Source of the DNA: an uncultured Caulobacterales bacterium
GTDB lineage: Bacteria > Pseudomonadota > Alphaproteobacteria > Caulobacterales > Maricaulaceae
Assembly: GCA_937928165.1 (NCBI GenBank)
Contig: CALFVT010000002.1
Span: 62,001 to 126,000 of the forward strand
Length of the DNA: 64,000 nt
Reading direction: 5' to 3'
Shown: positions 43,509-52,663 of the stretch, piece by piece
How the letters are laid out: each line of letters opens with the position of its first letter
How positions within the stretch are numbered: the first letter of the stretch is position 1
Notes under the pieces: generated by a model
Databases searched by the model: none
What the model was told of the DNA's origin: nothing
What the model saw: the letters and a program-made list of their open reading frames with translations, nothing else
Position numbers and translations under genes: made by a program

Positions 43509-44450
43509 ATGAAATTTAGACCAAATACAATGGTAACGCTCGGGGCGTCTGCTATTTTCGGCTTAGCGGCTGTCTTTCTTGCGCGCGGCTGGATTAATAA
43601 TTCTGTCGAAGCCGAATTTAAGACGGCGCAAAGCTTTCAAGATAATCTACGGGTGCCTTTGGTGAAAACCATTTCAAAGCCCATTGTTGTTGCTAATTTA
43701 GATTTAGCATATGGCGACACTTTATCGGCTGAAAACCTCATCCTTGTTGAATATCCTGAGGACGCTGTCCCGAGCGGGGCTTATGGTAATATTGATGATT
43801 TATTAGCCGATGTGCCGCGGCGGGTTTTATTAGGGCGCATCGCCAAATTTGAGCCTATTCTTCCCCATAAAATTAGCGGCGAAGGCGGACGTAAAGCCCT
43901 ATCCCAGCTTATCTCCGAAGGTATGCGTGCCGTAACGATTGGTGTGTCCCTAACATCGGGGGTTGGCGGTCATGTTTTACCCGGCGACCGGGTTGATATC
44001 CTTTATATCCGCAATCTTGAAGTCGGCAGTCAAGGCCGAGACCCGCTTAAGACCAAGACAGATGTTTTATTTCAAAATGTCAAAATCCTTGGCGTTGATT
44101 TAAATAGCAATATTGAATCCGAAGATACGGCTGTACGCCGCTCTGTAACCTTTGAAGTTACAAATGATCAGGCGCAAAGACTTTATTTGGCACAAGATAG
44201 CGGCGAGATCATCTTAACCCTGCGGCGCGCCGGCGAAACCGAGCATCATCCGCAATATAATCTTGATCTTAAAGACCTTTTAGCAGGCATTCAAAGCGAC
44301 AAGACCCAGGTCAAAGCACCGGTTAAAACTCGCGCGCCGAAAAAGGCCAAAGGCCCAGATTTAGCAAAAGTCACAATTATTCGCGGCGATGACCGCGCGC
44401 AAGTCAATGTCCTAAAGGACACAGATAATTCAAAGGTAACAGGGGGCTAG
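43509..44450 (+). CDS. cpaB: Tad/Flp pilus assembly protein CpaB (RcpC)
   Basis: 313 residues. A membrane anchor helix (about 9-27), then a SAF domain (about 58-120: KPIVVANLDLAYGDTLSAENLILVEYPEDAVPSGAY), then the RcpC domain with MRAVTIGVSLTSGVGGHVLPGDRVDILYI. CpaB is a periplasmic component that works with the CpaC secretin. The C-terminus is a Lys-rich tail. First gene of the Tad locus; only 1 base separates its stop from the cpaC start. Confidence 0.92.
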   Translation: MKFRPNTMVTLGASAIFGLAAVFLARGWINNSVEAEFKTAQSFQDNLRVPLVKTISKPIVVANLDLAYGDTLSAENLILVEYPEDAVPSGAYGNIDDLLADVPRRVLLGRIAKFEPILPHKISGEGGRKALSQLISEGMRAVTIGVSLTSGVGGHVLPGDRVDILYIRNLEVGSQGRDPLKTKTDVLFQNVKILGVDLNSNIESEDTAVRRSVTFEVTNDQAQRLYLAQDSGEIILTLRRAGETEHHPQYNLDLKDLLAGIQSDKTQVKAPVKTRAPKKAKGPDLAKVTIIRGDDRAQVNVLKDTDNSKVTGG

Positions 44451-44451
44451 A

Positions 44452-45861
44452 ATGTTGATTCGTAATGCTTTATTAGCAAGCGCCGCAATCTTTATGCTGG
44501 CGAGTAATGCCCATGCCCGGTCTTGGGTTGATGACAGCGGCATTGAAAGCCGTATTGAAACAAATGTCATTATGGACGATACAATCGTCATGCGCACAGA
44601 CACAGCTTTTCGCGAAGTCCGCGTTGCCAATGCCGATATTGCCGATGTTGTGGTTTTAACCAATAAAACTTTCCAAGTCTTAGGTAAGAAAAACGGCCGC
44701 ACCAATGTCATGCTTTATGACGCCGCCAATAAACTCGTCGATATTGTTAATGTCCGAGTTGGTTATGACCTTAAAGACCTAAGACGTACGCTTTATGATA
44801 CCTTTCCCGAAGAACAGGTCAAAGTCCGCGAAATGGCGGGTGGAATTTATCTCTCTGGGGACGTCCGTAACGGAAATACAGCAGAGCGGATTTTAAAAAT
44901 TGCACAAGCCTATGCCCCCAATAATGTGACAAACGGCCTAAGCGTAAGAGATTCACATCAGGTCATGCTAGAAGTTAAGTTCATCGAAGCCACGCGGGAT
45001 GTGATTAAAGATTTGGGCGTCGGCCTTTTAGTGCAGCAGGCCGGTGAGTTTTCAGTGGCCACACCGGGCGGCGTCAGCTCCGGCTTATCAGCCCTCTCTG
45101 CCCTTGGCCTTGGCAATATCGGCCCAACCAATATTAGCGTTCAAATCGATGCCCTTGAAGAAAACGGCGTTATCCGCACCCTTGCGGAGCCAAATCTTGT
45201 CGCTATGTCCGGCGACACGGCCAGTTTTTTGGCGGGCGGAGAGTTTCCAATCCCGATCGCCCAAGATGAGGGCCAAATCTCAATTACATTTCGCCAATTC
45301 GGTGTTGGTCTTTCCTTCACACCGACCGTGTTAGACGACGGCATTATTAATCTAAAAGTCGCTCCAGAAGTCAGCCAGATCGATACAACAAATGCGGTGA
45401 GCGTTGGCGGCGTTGCTGTCCCGGGCCTTCGGGTTCGCCGCGCCGACACAACGGTTGAACTTAGAAACTCACAAAGCTTCGCCATTGCTGGCCTACTTGA
45501 GAACAATGTGTCGAATAATAAATCCCAAGTCCCATGGCTTGGTGATGTGCCAGTATTGGGCAGTTTATTTCGCTCTAGCCGCTATCAAAAGTCTGAAACA
45601 GAACTTGTTATTATTATTACCCCGCGCCTTGTGCAGCCTGCCCGCGATCTACGTGATCTAGCGACGCCGCTTGATCATTCTATTTTACCCAATGAGCAAG
45701 AGTTTTTCCTCAACGGGCAGATGGACGGCGCAGCGGCGCGCCTACCTAGCGCTCAACCGCGCCCCAGTGGCTATAATAACGCAGGCCGCCCGCAAACAAG
45801 CCCCATACAAAAAGCACAAGCCGGCGGGCTCTCTGCTGATTACGGCTATGCCCTGCAATAG
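44452..45861 (+). CDS. cpaC: Tad secretin CpaC (RcpA)
   Basis: 469 residues. Outer-membrane secretin of the Tad system. Signal peptide MLIRNALLASAAIFMLASNAHA. An N-terminal pilus-associated domain (VANADIADVVVLTNKTFQVLGKKNGRTNVMLYD), a BON-like part (GGIYLSGDVRNGNTAERIL), then the secretin core from QVMLEVKFIEATRDVIKDLGVGL to VPWLGDVPVLGSLFRSSRYQKSETELVIIITPRLVQP. Typical length. Co-transcribed with cpaB. Confidence 0.93.
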   Translation: MLIRNALLASAAIFMLASNAHARSWVDDSGIESRIETNVIMDDTIVMRTDTAFREVRVANADIADVVVLTNKTFQVLGKKNGRTNVMLYDAANKLVDIVNVRVGYDLKDLRRTLYDTFPEEQVKVREMAGGIYLSGDVRNGNTAERILKIAQAYAPNNVTNGLSVRDSHQVMLEVKFIEATRDVIKDLGVGLLVQQAGEFSVATPGGVSSGLSALSALGLGNIGPTNISVQIDALEENGVIRTLAEPNLVAMSGDTASFLAGGEFPIPIAQDEGQISITFRQFGVGLSFTPTVLDDGIINLKVAPEVSQIDTTNAVSVGGVAVPGLRVRRADTTVELRNSQSFAIAGLLENNVSNNKSQVPWLGDVPVLGSLFRSSRYQKSETELVIIITPRLVQPARDLRDLATPLDHSILPNEQEFFLNGQMDGAAARLPSAQPRPSGYNNAGRPQTSPIQKAQAGGLSADYGYALQ

Positions 45862-45885
45862 CCATTAAGTATTTTGGAGACTAGA

Positions 45886-46155
45886 ATGACAGATTATAAA
45901 TTTATATCTTTGCCCCGCCTTACCCTTATGGCAGCGATTGGCGCAAGCCTCACCGCCTGTGCAACCGCGCCGCAACCCCATTCAAGCGGCTTTGGTAAAG
46001 CCACGGCTCAAAACCGTAGTGTTCATGAAGTGACCCCGACAGCAAAGCAAAAAAATGACACTTATATTCCGGCCGATGCGGCGCGTCAGGGGATTGCCCG
46101 GGATAAATATCGCAAAAATAAATCCGATAAACCCAATACAGTCACAACCCGTTAA
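45886..46155 (+). CDS. Short CpaD-like lipoprotein
   Basis: 89 residues from the ATG at 45886, which has GGAG 6 bases upstream (a TTG at 45874 is rejected). Lipobox LTAC with C25, so an outer-membrane lipoprotein. CpaD normally occupies this place but is about 200 residues; here only a segment resembling its C-terminal FGxA...N (SGFGKATAQNRSVHEV) remains, followed by a basic tail (YIPADAARQGIARDKYRKNKS). It is either a severely shortened CpaD or an unrelated lipoprotein in its place. Confidence 0.65.
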   Translation: MTDYKFISLPRLTLMAAIGASLTACATAPQPHSSGFGKATAQNRSVHEVTPTAKQKNDTYIPADAARQGIARDKYRKNKSDKPNTVTTR

Positions 46156-46181
46156 TTTAGGGTCTATGAAGGATTATCATC

Positions 46182-47153
46182 ATGGATGATACTATCTTAC
46201 TAACGCCAATTAAGCGCGGCGCAGAGGATATACCGCCCACTGATGATGGCCTTGAAATACCAATGATTGATACAGCCCATGCAGATCAGGTCTTAGATCT
46301 TACCGAGGCCGCACCCGACGCCATGATCGCCTTAGACGAGATAGCCGATAATCAAGCGGGGAAAAAGGCTGGGTTTCAAAAAATCATTGGCCTTATGGGC
46401 GTTTCTGGCGGCGCGGGGACAACAAGCCTCGCAATACAAATGGCCTATGACATTATCAAACAAGGCGGGAAAAATGGGCCCAGTGTCGCCGTTATTGATC
46501 TTGATTTTGAAAGCGGGGCTTGCGCGGCTTATTTAGACCTTAAAGCCGGATTATCCCATGAGGATTTGCAAGGCGATCCTTCGCGTATTGATATGCCCTT
46601 AACGGCAGCATTTATTCGCCGCCATAAATCAGGTATTCATGTCCTCGCGGCTGAGAACAAACTCGGCGGAAATGATGCGGTTAATCCGGACGTTGTTTTA
46701 GCGCTGCTGGATACGGTCTGCGATATGTTTGATGTTATTATCTTGGATTTACCCCGTATCTGGCGGCCATGGAATCATGCTGCCATTGGCGCAGCCGATC
46801 ACTTTGCACTTGTCACAGAACTTACTATTCCAAGCATTCATAAAACACGGCACCAAATCGATGCGATTGAGGATATTGTTGAATCCGTACGGGGCCGAAC
46901 AGAGATTATTATTTCTAAAATGGAGCGGCGGACATTTAAAAATGAGATAAAAATTAAAGACGCGGTAAAAATATTAAACCGCCCTTTAACCGGCGCAATT
47001 TGTATCGATGGCGAAGCCACATTATCGGCGCTAAACCGCGGCATTCCCGTCGGATTAATCCGTAGTGAAGGACGTTATGTAAAAGATGCACGTCAAGTCA
47101 TTAATTTTTGGGCATCAGGTCAGCAAGATTTCAAAAAACACAGCGTAAAGTAA
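46182..47153 (+). CDS. cpaE: CpaE/TadZ-type ATPase
   Basis: 323 residues. A MinD/ParA-like protein that places the Tad machine, often at a pole. An acidic N-terminal stretch of about 65 residues replaces the receiver-like domain of longer CpaE proteins. The P-loop region is GLMGVSGGAGTTSLAIQMA (about residues 69-87), with threonine in place of the usual lysine of GKT, as in many TadZ proteins. Next are VAVIDLDFESGACAAYLDL and DVIILDLPRIWRPW. The genes before and after are Tad components. Confidence 0.88.
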   Translation: MDDTILLTPIKRGAEDIPPTDDGLEIPMIDTAHADQVLDLTEAAPDAMIALDEIADNQAGKKAGFQKIIGLMGVSGGAGTTSLAIQMAYDIIKQGGKNGPSVAVIDLDFESGACAAYLDLKAGLSHEDLQGDPSRIDMPLTAAFIRRHKSGIHVLAAENKLGGNDAVNPDVVLALLDTVCDMFDVIILDLPRIWRPWNHAAIGAADHFALVTELTIPSIHKTRHQIDAIEDIVESVRGRTEIIISKMERRTFKNEIKIKDAVKILNRPLTGAICIDGEATLSALNRGIPVGLIRSEGRYVKDARQVINFWASGQQDFKKHSVK

Positions 47154-47232
47154 ATTAATTTTGCCTGAAATAAGACTTTATTAAGCCTGTTTGAAAAGCC
47201 CGTTTTAAGATTAAACTGTTAGAGATTGACAC

Positions 47233-48759
47233 ATGGGACGATTTTCAAAAATACTATCTTCAAACACACCGGCAAAGGGCGCTCAAGACCCAAAGCCGTC
47301 CGTACAGCAACCGGGTTTAGATATAGATGAAAAAAAAGCCTTAGGCCCAGAAAGCCTCATTAAAGCCGCTGATATTGCGCCGCCCCAAACAAACCCTACC
47401 GAAAAGTTTAATGAAAAGGCGAGTGAAAGCCCCGCCGTTAAAGAAACAGATCAATGGCTAGCGCAAAAGGTTCGTATTCACGGCAAAATAATTGATGAGA
47501 TTGACCTCACAGCCTTGGACGGGCTTGAGAAAGAGGACCTTAAAGATAAGATTATTGCCATTGTCAAAGAAATTGCTAGCGAAGAGCAAATGCGGCTTAA
47601 TGCCAAAGAGATCGATAGTCTAGCCGATGGTATTTATCATGAAATGACCGGACTTGGGCCGCTTGAAATTTTGCTTCAAGACGAAGCGGTCAGTGATATC
47701 TTGATTAACGGCCATGAGCAGGTTTACGTGGAAAAAGGCGGGGAACTTGAAGTCTCCCCCGTGCGTTTTGCCAATGAAGCGCACCTTTTACGCATTGTAA
47801 ACCGCATTGTCTCCCAAGTGGGGCGGCGAGTTGACGAAAGCCAGCCGCTTTGCGATGCCCGCCTTGCCGATGGCAGCCGGTTTAACGTCGCTATTCGGCC
47901 AATCGCCGTTGACGGACCATTAGTCTCTATTCGGAAATTTTCTAAATCCCCCCTAACCCTTGATAAGCTTGTCGGCTTTGAGGCCTTGCCCGATCATGTG
48001 GCGCATTTTTTATGGGCCGCTTGTAAATCGCGCTGCACGATCTTAATCTCCGGCGGCACGGGCTCTGGTAAGACAACGCTTTTAAACGCTCTGTCGCAAT
48101 CCATTAGCCATAAAGAGCGGTTAATTACCATTGAGGACGCGGCGGAGTTACAGCTCCAGCAGCCCCATGTCGCGCGCATGGAAACCCGTCCGCCCAATAT
48201 TGAAGGTAACGGCGAAATTAAACAGCGCGAGCTTGTAAAAAACGCTCTGCGTATGCGCCCCGAGCGGGTTATCCTTGGAGAGGTTCGCGGCGAAGAAGCC
48301 TTTGATATGCTGCAAGCTATGAACACGGGCCATGAAGGCTCTATGGCGACCCTCCATGCCAATACGCCGCGCGATGCAGTCACTCGGCTAGAGCAGATGG
48401 TCGCCATGGGTGATATGAAAATCAGCCCCGAAGCGGTCTCCGGCCAAATTGCCAGCGCCGTTCATATTATCGTGCAGGCCACGCGCCTGTCTGATGGGCA
48501 GCGCAAGATAACTTATGTGTCTGAAATTACGGGCATGGAAGGCAAGGTCATCCAAATGCAGGATTTGTTCCGCTATGTGCGCACAGGCACGGGGCCAGAA
48601 AATAAAGTCATTGGTGAGTTTAGATGTATGGGCATTCGCCCCAAATGTCTTGATCTGATTACAACCCGTAATATTCCGCTGCCGGAAGGGTTGTTTGAGC
48701 CGCGGGTGATGGAAACAGGCCGCCTATCAGAACTTAGTTTCAAAGAGCGTATGGGTTAG
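47233..48759 (+). CDS. cpaF: Tad secretion ATPase CpaF (TadA)
   Basis: 508 residues. The cytoplasmic hexameric ATPase that powers Tad pilus assembly. The first 75 residues are polar linker. The Walker A is LISGGTGSGKTTLLNAL (about residues 272-288). The Asp box region ITIEDAAELQLQQPHVARMETRP, Walker B-like RPERVILGEVRGEEAFDML, and His box TGHEGSMATLHANTPRDAVTRLE are all intact. TadB starts 5 bases after its stop. Confidence 0.96.
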   Translation: MGRFSKILSSNTPAKGAQDPKPSVQQPGLDIDEKKALGPESLIKAADIAPPQTNPTEKFNEKASESPAVKETDQWLAQKVRIHGKIIDEIDLTALDGLEKEDLKDKIIAIVKEIASEEQMRLNAKEIDSLADGIYHEMTGLGPLEILLQDEAVSDILINGHEQVYVEKGGELEVSPVRFANEAHLLRIVNRIVSQVGRRVDESQPLCDARLADGSRFNVAIRPIAVDGPLVSIRKFSKSPLTLDKLVGFEALPDHVAHFLWAACKSRCTILISGGTGSGKTTLLNALSQSISHKERLITIEDAAELQLQQPHVARMETRPPNIEGNGEIKQRELVKNALRMRPERVILGEVRGEEAFDMLQAMNTGHEGSMATLHANTPRDAVTRLEQMVAMGDMKISPEAVSGQIASAVHIIVQATRLSDGQRKITYVSEITGMEGKVIQMQDLFRYVRTGTGPENKVIGEFRCMGIRPKCLDLITTRNIPLPEGLFEPRVMETGRLSELSFKERMG

Positions 48760-48763
48760 GCAC

Positions 48764-49729
48764 ATGTCACTCGGACAGGAAAGCATATTATATATTATTA
48801 TATTTTTCTGCGCCTTTATGGGCCTACAGGCGGTTATGGGATTAGGCCGCCAAGCTTCAATCAAAGTTAAAGCGGTTAATGCCCGCATGAAACATATAAG
48901 CGACGAAACGGTGAATCAAGCCACGGTTTTAGAGCAGATGAGAAAAGATCGCGGTATTCGCGATGATGCTAACTTTGCGAGCAAGCTTACTTACCGCATT
49001 AATCGGCTCGTTGTGCAATCTGGGCTTAAACTCGGTGCTTTTGGCATTTATAAATATATGCTCATTGCGGCGGTTATTTTGGGGCCAACTCTTTTTATTG
49101 TCAAAGAAAGCGCCCTGTGGGGCGCAGGCGGGCTGATCGCTGGGTTTATACTCCCACTTATCTCTATTCGCATGGCCGCCAAACGCCGCAGCGCCAGAGC
49201 CGTTGCCCAGCTTCCCGAGGCCCTTGACGTGATTGTACGGTCTTTGGGCGCGGGTCATCCTGTCCCCGTGGCTATGGCCCTTGTCGCCAAAGAAATGCCC
49301 GATCCTATTGGCTCTGAATTTGGCATGGTGAGCGATGAAATTGCCTTTGGGAGTCAGTTAACAAACGCCGTACAGCGCCTCGCTGAAAGAATTGGGCATG
49401 CCGACTTTGATCTTTTTGCCGCAATGATTCGTCTTCAAGAGCGTACAGGCGGAAATCTGGCCCAGCTCTTACGGGCCAATTCAAACACAATTCGCGGACG
49501 GCAAAAAATGCGGCTTAAAATTAAAGCCGCCTCTGCCGAAGGCCGCACCTCGGCTATGATTTTAAACCTTGCGCCTATTGCCGTGTTTTTACTGGTTAAT
49601 CTTTTATCGCCAGATTTTTACGGCAGTATTAGTGACAACCCTTTAGTTATAAAGACCTTTATCGGCGTTACGATCTGGATGGCTATCGGTAATTTATTCA
49701 TGCGTAAGCTGATTAATTTCAAAATATAG
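48764..49729 (+). CDS. tadB: Tad inner-membrane protein TadB
   Basis: 321 residues. A GspF/T2SSF-domain platform protein, with membrane helices near residues 5-25, 95-140 (two) and 265-315 (two). The soluble domain contains LPEALDVIVRSLGAGHPVPVAMALVAKEMPDPIGSEFGMVSDEIAFG and LFAAMIRLQERTGGNLAQLLRANSNTIRGRQKMRLKIKAASAEGRTSA, diagnostic of TadB. It pairs with TadC in the membrane, next to CpaF. Confidence 0.94.
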   Translation: MSLGQESILYIIIFFCAFMGLQAVMGLGRQASIKVKAVNARMKHISDETVNQATVLEQMRKDRGIRDDANFASKLTYRINRLVVQSGLKLGAFGIYKYMLIAAVILGPTLFIVKESALWGAGGLIAGFILPLISIRMAAKRRSARAVAQLPEALDVIVRSLGAGHPVPVAMALVAKEMPDPIGSEFGMVSDEIAFGSQLTNAVQRLAERIGHADFDLFAAMIRLQERTGGNLAQLLRANSNTIRGRQKMRLKIKAASAEGRTSAMILNLAPIAVFLLVNLLSPDFYGSISDNPLVIKTFIGVTIWMAIGNLFMRKLINFKI

Positions 49730-49739
49730 GAGAGATAAA

Positions 49740-50666
49740 ATGAGTGAGTTTTTACAATCTCCAAGCCTTATTCTTGTCTGTGCTATTGTATTTTTACTCG
49801 GCATAGGCCTCGTTATTGGGAATATTATCTTTAAACGTATCCGCGAGGAACGAGAGGTTCAAAACCGAATTGACGGCGGGAATAGCTTTCAACCCCTTCA
49901 AATAAACCAAGATGAAAATAAGGGCTTGCTTGAAAAAATGGGCGGGCATTTAACCCTGCCCGATGCCGAAGAAATTTCAAAAATTCGATTTCAACTCGCC
50001 CAAGCCGGATATTATGAGGCCGGAAGCGTAAGGGTGTTTTTCGCGGCGCGCCTTTTAGCGATCATCATTCCGCAAGTCTTATTTCTGGTGTACTGGCGAT
50101 TTGGTGCGCCGGAGATGGCCCCTAAAAATATGGTATTTTTTGCGATATTAATAGGCGTCATCGGCGTCTTAGGGCCTAATTTTTACTTAAGGCAAAGGCA
50201 AATAAAGCGCACAGATGAATCCCGCGAAGGCTTTCCTGATATGATGGATTTGCTTATCGCCTGTATTGAAGCGGGCATGGGCATGGACGCCGCCTTTATG
50301 CGGGTTGGAAATGAGCTTGGGCGGCGCTATCCGGCTTTAAAAATTAATCTTGATTTAATGAATCTAGAGCTTCGCGCTGGGCGAAGCCGCCATGAAGCCC
50401 TTGTCAATTTCTCTGACCGCATTAATCTTGATGAAGCCCGCGCCCTATCAACCATGCTCAAACAAGCCGAAGATATGGGCTCTAGCCTGGGGCAAGCCCT
50501 GCGGACATTTTCTGATGAAATGCGGACAAAGCGGATGTTAAAGGCCGAAGAAAAAGCCATGGCCTTATCAGCAAAATTAACTGTGCCTTTAATGGTTTTT
50601 ATTTTTCCAACTCTCATGGTTATTTTGCTCCTGCCTGCCGGGCTGCGCATTAGTGAGGCCCTGTAA
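49740..50666 (+). CDS. tadC: Tad inner-membrane protein TadC
   Basis: 308 residues. The second T2SSF-type platform protein, with helices near residues 8-30, 105-150 and 280-305. Core: FPDMMDLLIACIEAGMGMDAAFMRVGNELGRRYPALKINLDLMNLELRAGRSRHEALVNFSDRINLDEARALSTMLKQAEDMGSSLGQALRTFSDEMRTKRMLKAEEKAM. AGGAGA ribosome site before the ATG. Follows tadB by 10 bases and precedes tadD by 2. Confidence 0.94.
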   Translation: MSEFLQSPSLILVCAIVFLLGIGLVIGNIIFKRIREEREVQNRIDGGNSFQPLQINQDENKGLLEKMGGHLTLPDAEEISKIRFQLAQAGYYEAGSVRVFFAARLLAIIIPQVLFLVYWRFGAPEMAPKNMVFFAILIGVIGVLGPNFYLRQRQIKRTDESREGFPDMMDLLIACIEAGMGMDAAFMRVGNELGRRYPALKINLDLMNLELRAGRSRHEALVNFSDRINLDEARALSTMLKQAEDMGSSLGQALRTFSDEMRTKRMLKAEEKAMALSAKLTVPLMVFIFPTLMVILLLPAGLRISEAL

Positions 50667-50668
50667 TC

Positions 50669-51637
50669 ATGCGCCGCCAGATAGCCTTAATATGCGCCGC
50701 CTTAAGCCTTACGGCCTGCGCTAGCACGGCTATAAAACCTACAGATTTTGAAGCCATTCGTCCCATTGAGCCGCAAACAGGCAGCGCGCTGGACATCAGC
50801 TTAGCACTTTTGAAAGCACAGGAAGATTATGAAAATGAGCGCTATAATGAGAGTTATGACGGCTTTCAGCTCGCGGCCTTGAAATCACCGGATAACCTAG
50901 CCGCGCGGATTGGATGGGGCAATGCGGCCATTGCTTTAAACCTGTTTGAAAAGGCCTATGAAATCTTCTCAAATAAATTTGGGCTTGATACCGCCCGTGA
51001 GGAAGAAAAATACGCGCATTTGGCTGGATTAGTCTTAGCCGAAGTCGCCACTGGGCGCGTAGAGGATGAAGAGGTCCGCCTAAATGAGGCCCTTGAATAT
51101 AATCTTCATGACATTCGCTTATGGAATGCACTTGGACAGTTTCACGATAAACAAAAGAATTGGGTTCCCGCACAACGTACTTATCTTAAAGCCTTATATA
51201 TAGACCCCAAAGCCAAGCCCAGCGTGATAAATAATCTAGGGATGAGTTTTCTTAAACAAGGGCAATATAATATGGCACTCGAGAAATTTCAGCAAGCCGC
51301 CACCCTTAAGCCAAAACGCGGACTTTATGATAATAACCGCCGCCTCACCTTGGTTCTTATGCGTGATTATGACGCCGCTATTGATAATTTACCACAAGAC
51401 AAAGCTGCCGATATATTTAACGATGCAGGATTTATTGCACTAAACCAAAAAAAATATGACATGGCCGAAAGCCTCATTAGCCGCGCGATTGATCTCTCGC
51501 CTGCCTTTAATGCCAAGGCCGAGCTAAACCTCTCCGCCGTTAAGTCCAAATTAAATGCCATTAAAATTCAAGATAAAATGGTTTTAGGTACCGAGCGCTC
51601 ACTCGCAGATTGGGGCGAATATGTTTTTAATCCCTAA
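50669..51637 (+). CDS. tadD: TadD-like tetratricopeptide lipoprotein
   Basis: 322 residues. Lipobox SLTAC with C17, then TPR helices from about residue 50 to 300 (YNESYDGFQLAALKSPDNLAARIGWGNAAIAL, RLWNALGQFHDKQKNWVPAQRTYLKALYIDP, VINNLGMSFLKQGQYNMALEKFQQAATLKP). TadD is an outer-membrane-associated lipoprotein thought to help secretin assembly. The last gene of the Tad cluster; no tadE, tadF, tadG or pilin follows. Confidence 0.88.
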   Translation: MRRQIALICAALSLTACASTAIKPTDFEAIRPIEPQTGSALDISLALLKAQEDYENERYNESYDGFQLAALKSPDNLAARIGWGNAAIALNLFEKAYEIFSNKFGLDTAREEEKYAHLAGLVLAEVATGRVEDEEVRLNEALEYNLHDIRLWNALGQFHDKQKNWVPAQRTYLKALYIDPKAKPSVINNLGMSFLKQGQYNMALEKFQQAATLKPKRGLYDNNRRLTLVLMRDYDAAIDNLPQDKAADIFNDAGFIALNQKKYDMAESLISRAIDLSPAFNAKAELNLSAVKSKLNAIKIQDKMVLGTERSLADWGEYVFNP

Positions 51638-51739
51638 GGCCGCCAAAAGCCTATAAGGTAAGTTACCTCATCACTCGTGACATCCAAACTATTCTTAAGA
51701 AGGGATTGTCAAGCGCGTCAAAGCCGCTAAACATATCTT

Positions 51740-52660
51740 ATGTCTTTTGGTACCCATGCCTATGAGCCCGACCCGCGCAATCGCGCGGTTTTATTTAATG
51801 TCAACGGTGCACTTGTTCCGCGCGGTAAAGCCGTGGTCAATGTGTTCGACAGCGGCTTTATGCTCGGCGATGGGGTGTGGGAAGGCCTAAGGGTTCACGG
51901 CGGAAAGATCGCTTTTTTAAACGACCACCTAGACCGGCTTTGGGCGGGGGCAGTGGCCCTTCATTTTGATATTGGCCTGACCAAAGCCGGCCTGGCGGCG
52001 CGGATGTACGACACCCTCACCGCCAATGAAATGAAAGATGATGTGCATATCCGCCTCATGGTAACGCGGGGGCTGCGCTCAACGCCCTATCAAGACCCGC
52101 GGGTGATTATCTCCCCGCCGACGATTATTATTGCGCCGGAATTTAAACGCCCCGCCAAAGAAACGGCGGCTCGCCCCCAAAGCCTATATAGCGTATCAGT
52201 GCGCCGAGGCCGCGCCGATGTTCAAGACCCGCAGCTTAATTCCCATTCTAAAATTAATTGTATCACCGCCTGCGTTCAGGCCAATGAAGCGGGGGCTGAT
52301 GAAGGGCTTATGCTTGACCCTCAAGGCTTTGTTGCGACTTGTAATTCTACGCATTTCTTTATTGTCCGCAGCGGGCAGGTGTGGACATCCACAGGGGATT
52401 ACTGCCTTGGCGGGATTACGCGGGGGAAAATCATCAAACTCTGCCAAGATAATGATATCCCCGTGTTTGAAAAAAACTTCTCCCTATTTCATTGCTATAG
52501 CGCCGATGAAGCCTTTACCACAGGTACATTCGCAGGGCTCGCCCCCGTCGGTAAAATCGATGGACGCATCATTGGCAGCGGTAAGCGCGGGCCCACGGTC
52601 ACGCGCTTGCAAGGGCTTTACCAAGAGATGATCCACCGCAGCGCTGCCGATAATGGCTAA
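51740..52660 (+). CDS. Class IV aminotransferase (BCAT/D-amino acid transferase-like)
   Basis: 306 residues, PLP fold-type IV. Recognisable: VFDSGFMLGDGVWEGLRVHGGKIAFLNDHLDRLWAGA (N-terminal block), the lysine-containing block DPQLNSHSKINCITACVQANEAGADEGLMLD, GFVATCNSTHFFIVRSGQVWTS, and CLGGITRGKIIKLCQDNDI. The substrate is not clear; it differs from standard IlvE. Three bases separate it from a sulfotransferase-like gene. In plants the two kinds of domain are fused in BCAT-like proteins, which suggests a conserved functional pair. Confidence 0.85.
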   Translation: MSFGTHAYEPDPRNRAVLFNVNGALVPRGKAVVNVFDSGFMLGDGVWEGLRVHGGKIAFLNDHLDRLWAGAVALHFDIGLTKAGLAARMYDTLTANEMKDDVHIRLMVTRGLRSTPYQDPRVIISPPTIIIAPEFKRPAKETAARPQSLYSVSVRRGRADVQDPQLNSHSKINCITACVQANEAGADEGLMLDPQGFVATCNSTHFFIVRSGQVWTSTGDYCLGGITRGKIIKLCQDNDIPVFEKNFSLFHCYSADEAFTTGTFAGLAPVGKIDGRIIGSGKRGPTVTRLQGLYQEMIHRSAADNG

Positions 52661-52663
52661 GCT

